18,137 nucleotides of DNA from UBA11164 sp002420085 (lineage in GTDB: Bacteria; Pseudomonadota; Gammaproteobacteria; Xanthomonadales; Xanthomonadaceae), in contig DALYLJ010000049.1 in NCBI GenBank assembly GCA_031976395.1, positions 1-18,137 on the forward strand. Reading direction: 5' to 3'. Positions 16,879 through 18,137 of the stretch are shown here, one piece after another; the first letter of the stretch is position 1, and every line of letters starts with the position of its first letter. The position numbers and the translations under genes are program-made. The notes beneath the pieces were generated by a model. That model saw nothing but the letters and a program-made list of their open reading frames with translations, had not been told where the DNA came from and made no database searches.

Positions 16879-17366
16879 AACATGCTGGCCCGTCGGGCCG
16901 TCGACGTCAGCCGGGCGGTCGTGTGCGAGCGGCAGGTTTCTCCCTGCTCGAAGTCCTGATGGCCCTGATCGTCACCAGCATCGGCATCCTCGGACTGGCC
17001 TCCATGCAATTGCTGGCATTGAAGCAGAACTACAATGCTCAAGTACGTGCAGAAGTGGTGCAGATCTCGCATGCCATCATCGAGAGCATGCGTGCCAACC
17101 GCGCGGCCGCTCTGGCCGGCGAGTACGACATCGGCTATGCCGATCCGTCTCCTGCTGCCGGCGTATCGATGGCCGCCCGCGACCTGGTCTATTGGCGGCA
17201 GCGGATCGGCGCTGCCCTGCCGGCCGGTGAGGGTGCGATCGATGTCGATGCCGTTGCCGGCACGGCGACCATCTCATTGCGCTGGGACGATGCTCGGGGC
17301 CTGGGCGGCGCGGAAAATCCGACGCCGGGCGATCTCCTCGAATTTCAGGTGGTGACCGAACTGTGA
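16869..17366 (+). CDS. pilV: Type IV pilus modification protein PilV (minor pseudopilin)
   Basis: A 165-residue minor pseudopilin. The leader is basic, and the cleavage site G23-F24 is in AAGFSLLEVLMALIVTSIGILGLASMQ, with Glu at mature position 5 (E28). The pattern 'GxxxLEVLxAxxVxSxGxLGLAxxQ', followed by LKQNYNAQVRAEVVQISHAIIESMRANR, is characteristic of PilV. The ATG at 16869 was chosen because GGAG lies 8 nt upstream; a second ATG at 16875 forms an ATGA overlap with the preceding stop and is the alternative. Its own stop overlaps the pilW GTG. The order fimT/gspH - pilV - pilW is the standard minor pilin operon. Confidence 0.93.
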   Translation: MRMKHAGPSGRRRQPGGRVRAAGFSLLEVLMALIVTSIGILGLASMQLLALKQNYNAQVRAEVVQISHAIIESMRANRAAALAGEYDIGYADPSPAAGVSMAARDLVYWRQRIGAALPAGEGAIDVDAVAGTATISLRWDDARGLGGAENPTPGDLLEFQVVTEL

Positions 17367-18137
17367 GCCGAATCGCTACCCGCGCTCCGATCACCCGCAT
17401 GCTGGCGGACCGGCCCTGGCGCAGCCAGCAGCACGGCCTGCCGCCTACCGGATTTTCTTTGGTCGAACTGATGGTCGCCCTGGCGCTGTCGGTGCTGCTG
17501 ATCGGCGCCATCCTCCAGGTCTACATGGTCAACAAGCGGACCTTTCTCAAACAGGATCAGGACAGCATCGCTCGGGAAAGTGGTCGGTTTGCCATCGAAA
17601 CCATGGCCCGCGATCTGCGCATGGCCGGGCTGCTGGGGTGTGGCTCGTTCAGTCTGACCGGACGCACCATCCCGGTCCGTAGCTACCTGAACGTGACCGA
17701 CTTCCCATATGCCATCGAGACCGGCCTGCGTGGCTTCGATGCCACCGGTACCGGCCTCGGCAGCGCCGTGGTCCTGGCCAGTGTCAATCCGGCTCCGGGC
17801 GGAACCTGGGCGCCGGCACTGCCGCCGGCACTGGCCGGACAGGTTCTTCCGGGCAGCGATGTCGTGGTCATTACCGGCATCGAATCGGCCGGCTGGCGGC
17901 TGGTCAGTCCATTCACCACGGGCGCACAGATCTTCGTGGAAACCCCGAACGACATCGCCCGCGGCGACATCCTGCTGGTCAGCGACTGCAATCAGGCACA
18001 GGTGTTCCAGGCGTCGGCGATCGGTGGCGGTGGCGCCAATGTGACCGGTGCGCCGGCTGCACTCACCCCTGGCAATGCCACGCCGATCGCGACCCGAGGG
18101 CCAGCCGGGCCGTTCGGTGATGGCAGTGAAGTCTCAC
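17363..18137 (+). CDS. pilW: Type IV pilus assembly protein PilW, 3'-truncated by window end
   Basis: Open to the end of the window (258 codons visible). The start is a GTG at 17363 overlapping the pilV stop (GTGA) with AGGTGG about 9 nt upstream; an in-frame ATG at 17399 is the alternative. The prepilin site is G30-F31 in TGFSLVELMVALALSVLLIGAI, with Glu at mature position 5 (E35). The following ARESGRFAIETMARDLRMAGLLGCGS is the diagnostic PilW segment. PilW is a minor pseudopilin that primes pilus assembly together with PilV, PilX and PilY1; pilX, pilY1 and pilE would be expected beyond the window. Confidence 0.93.
   Translation, partial: MSRIATRAPITRMLADRPWRSQQHGLPPTGFSLVELMVALALSVLLIGAILQVYMVNKRTFLKQDQDSIARESGRFAIETMARDLRMAGLLGCGSFSLTGRTIPVRSYLNVTDFPYAIETGLRGFDATGTGLGSAVVLASVNPAPGGTWAPALPPALAGQVLPGSDVVVITGIESAGWRLVSPFTTGAQIFVETPNDIARGDILLVSDCNQAQVFQASAIGGGGANVTGAPAALTPGNATPIATRGPAGPFGDGSEVS

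Overview
The window is a GC-rich (roughly 65% by eye), densely packed chromosomal stretch of a Gram-negative bacterium, most likely a gammaproteobacterium. The evidence is a type IV pilus minor pseudopilin operon of the fimT/pilV/pilW kind, an NfeD-slipin pair, a lipoprotein-type aldose sugar dehydrogenase, and a diguanylate cyclase whose N-terminus resembles the TPR-coiled coil-TM-GGDEF proteins common in Xanthomonadales. The order-level placement is inference. I saw no insertion sequence, CRISPR array, tRNA or rRNA.

Layout. Positions 1-1740 (+) hold the 3' part of a membrane-anchored diguanylate cyclase fused in frame to a tetrapyrrole-methylase-fold methyltransferase that closely resembles the borosin (OphMA-type) alpha-N-methyltransferases. 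This is the most unusual object here. It converges on, and overlaps by 46 bp, a minus-strand unit of urocanase (hutU) followed by a Baeyer-Villiger-type flavin monooxygenase, whose start overlaps the hutU stop by 11 bp. A 425-bp divergent region with a promoter-like inverted repeat separates hutU from a cyclopropane-fatty-acid synthase (+). Next come an NfeD membrane serine protease and its slipin/SPFH partner (+). They end at a strong hairpin that faces a minus-strand three-gene unit, DUF456 membrane protein - EamA transporter - PQQ-type sugar dehydrogenase lipoprotein, in which each junction is a 4-bp or 3-bp stop/start overlap.

Divergent from DUF456 is an MBL-fold hydrolase, followed by a cold-shock protein with a roughly 200-nt leader (+). 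A perfect bidirectional intrinsic terminator separates csp from a minus-strand pair, an exported CPFC peroxiredoxin-like protein and then a cytoplasmic molybdopterin oxidoreductase. The window closes with the start of the minor pseudopilin operon (+), fimT/gspH-like - pilV - pilW, with pilW running off the end.

How the genes relate. Well-supported functional pairs are NfeD with slipin (membrane quality control) and fimT-pilV-pilW (pilus tip/priming complex). Envelope functions recur: CFA synthase, NfeD/slipin, lipoprotein dehydrogenase, exported peroxiredoxin and pili. hutU is not accompanied by hutH, hutI or hutC within this window. No borosin precursor peptide was recognised next to the methyltransferase, so its substrate is unknown; the C-terminal tail of the fusion and genes upstream of the window are the places to look.
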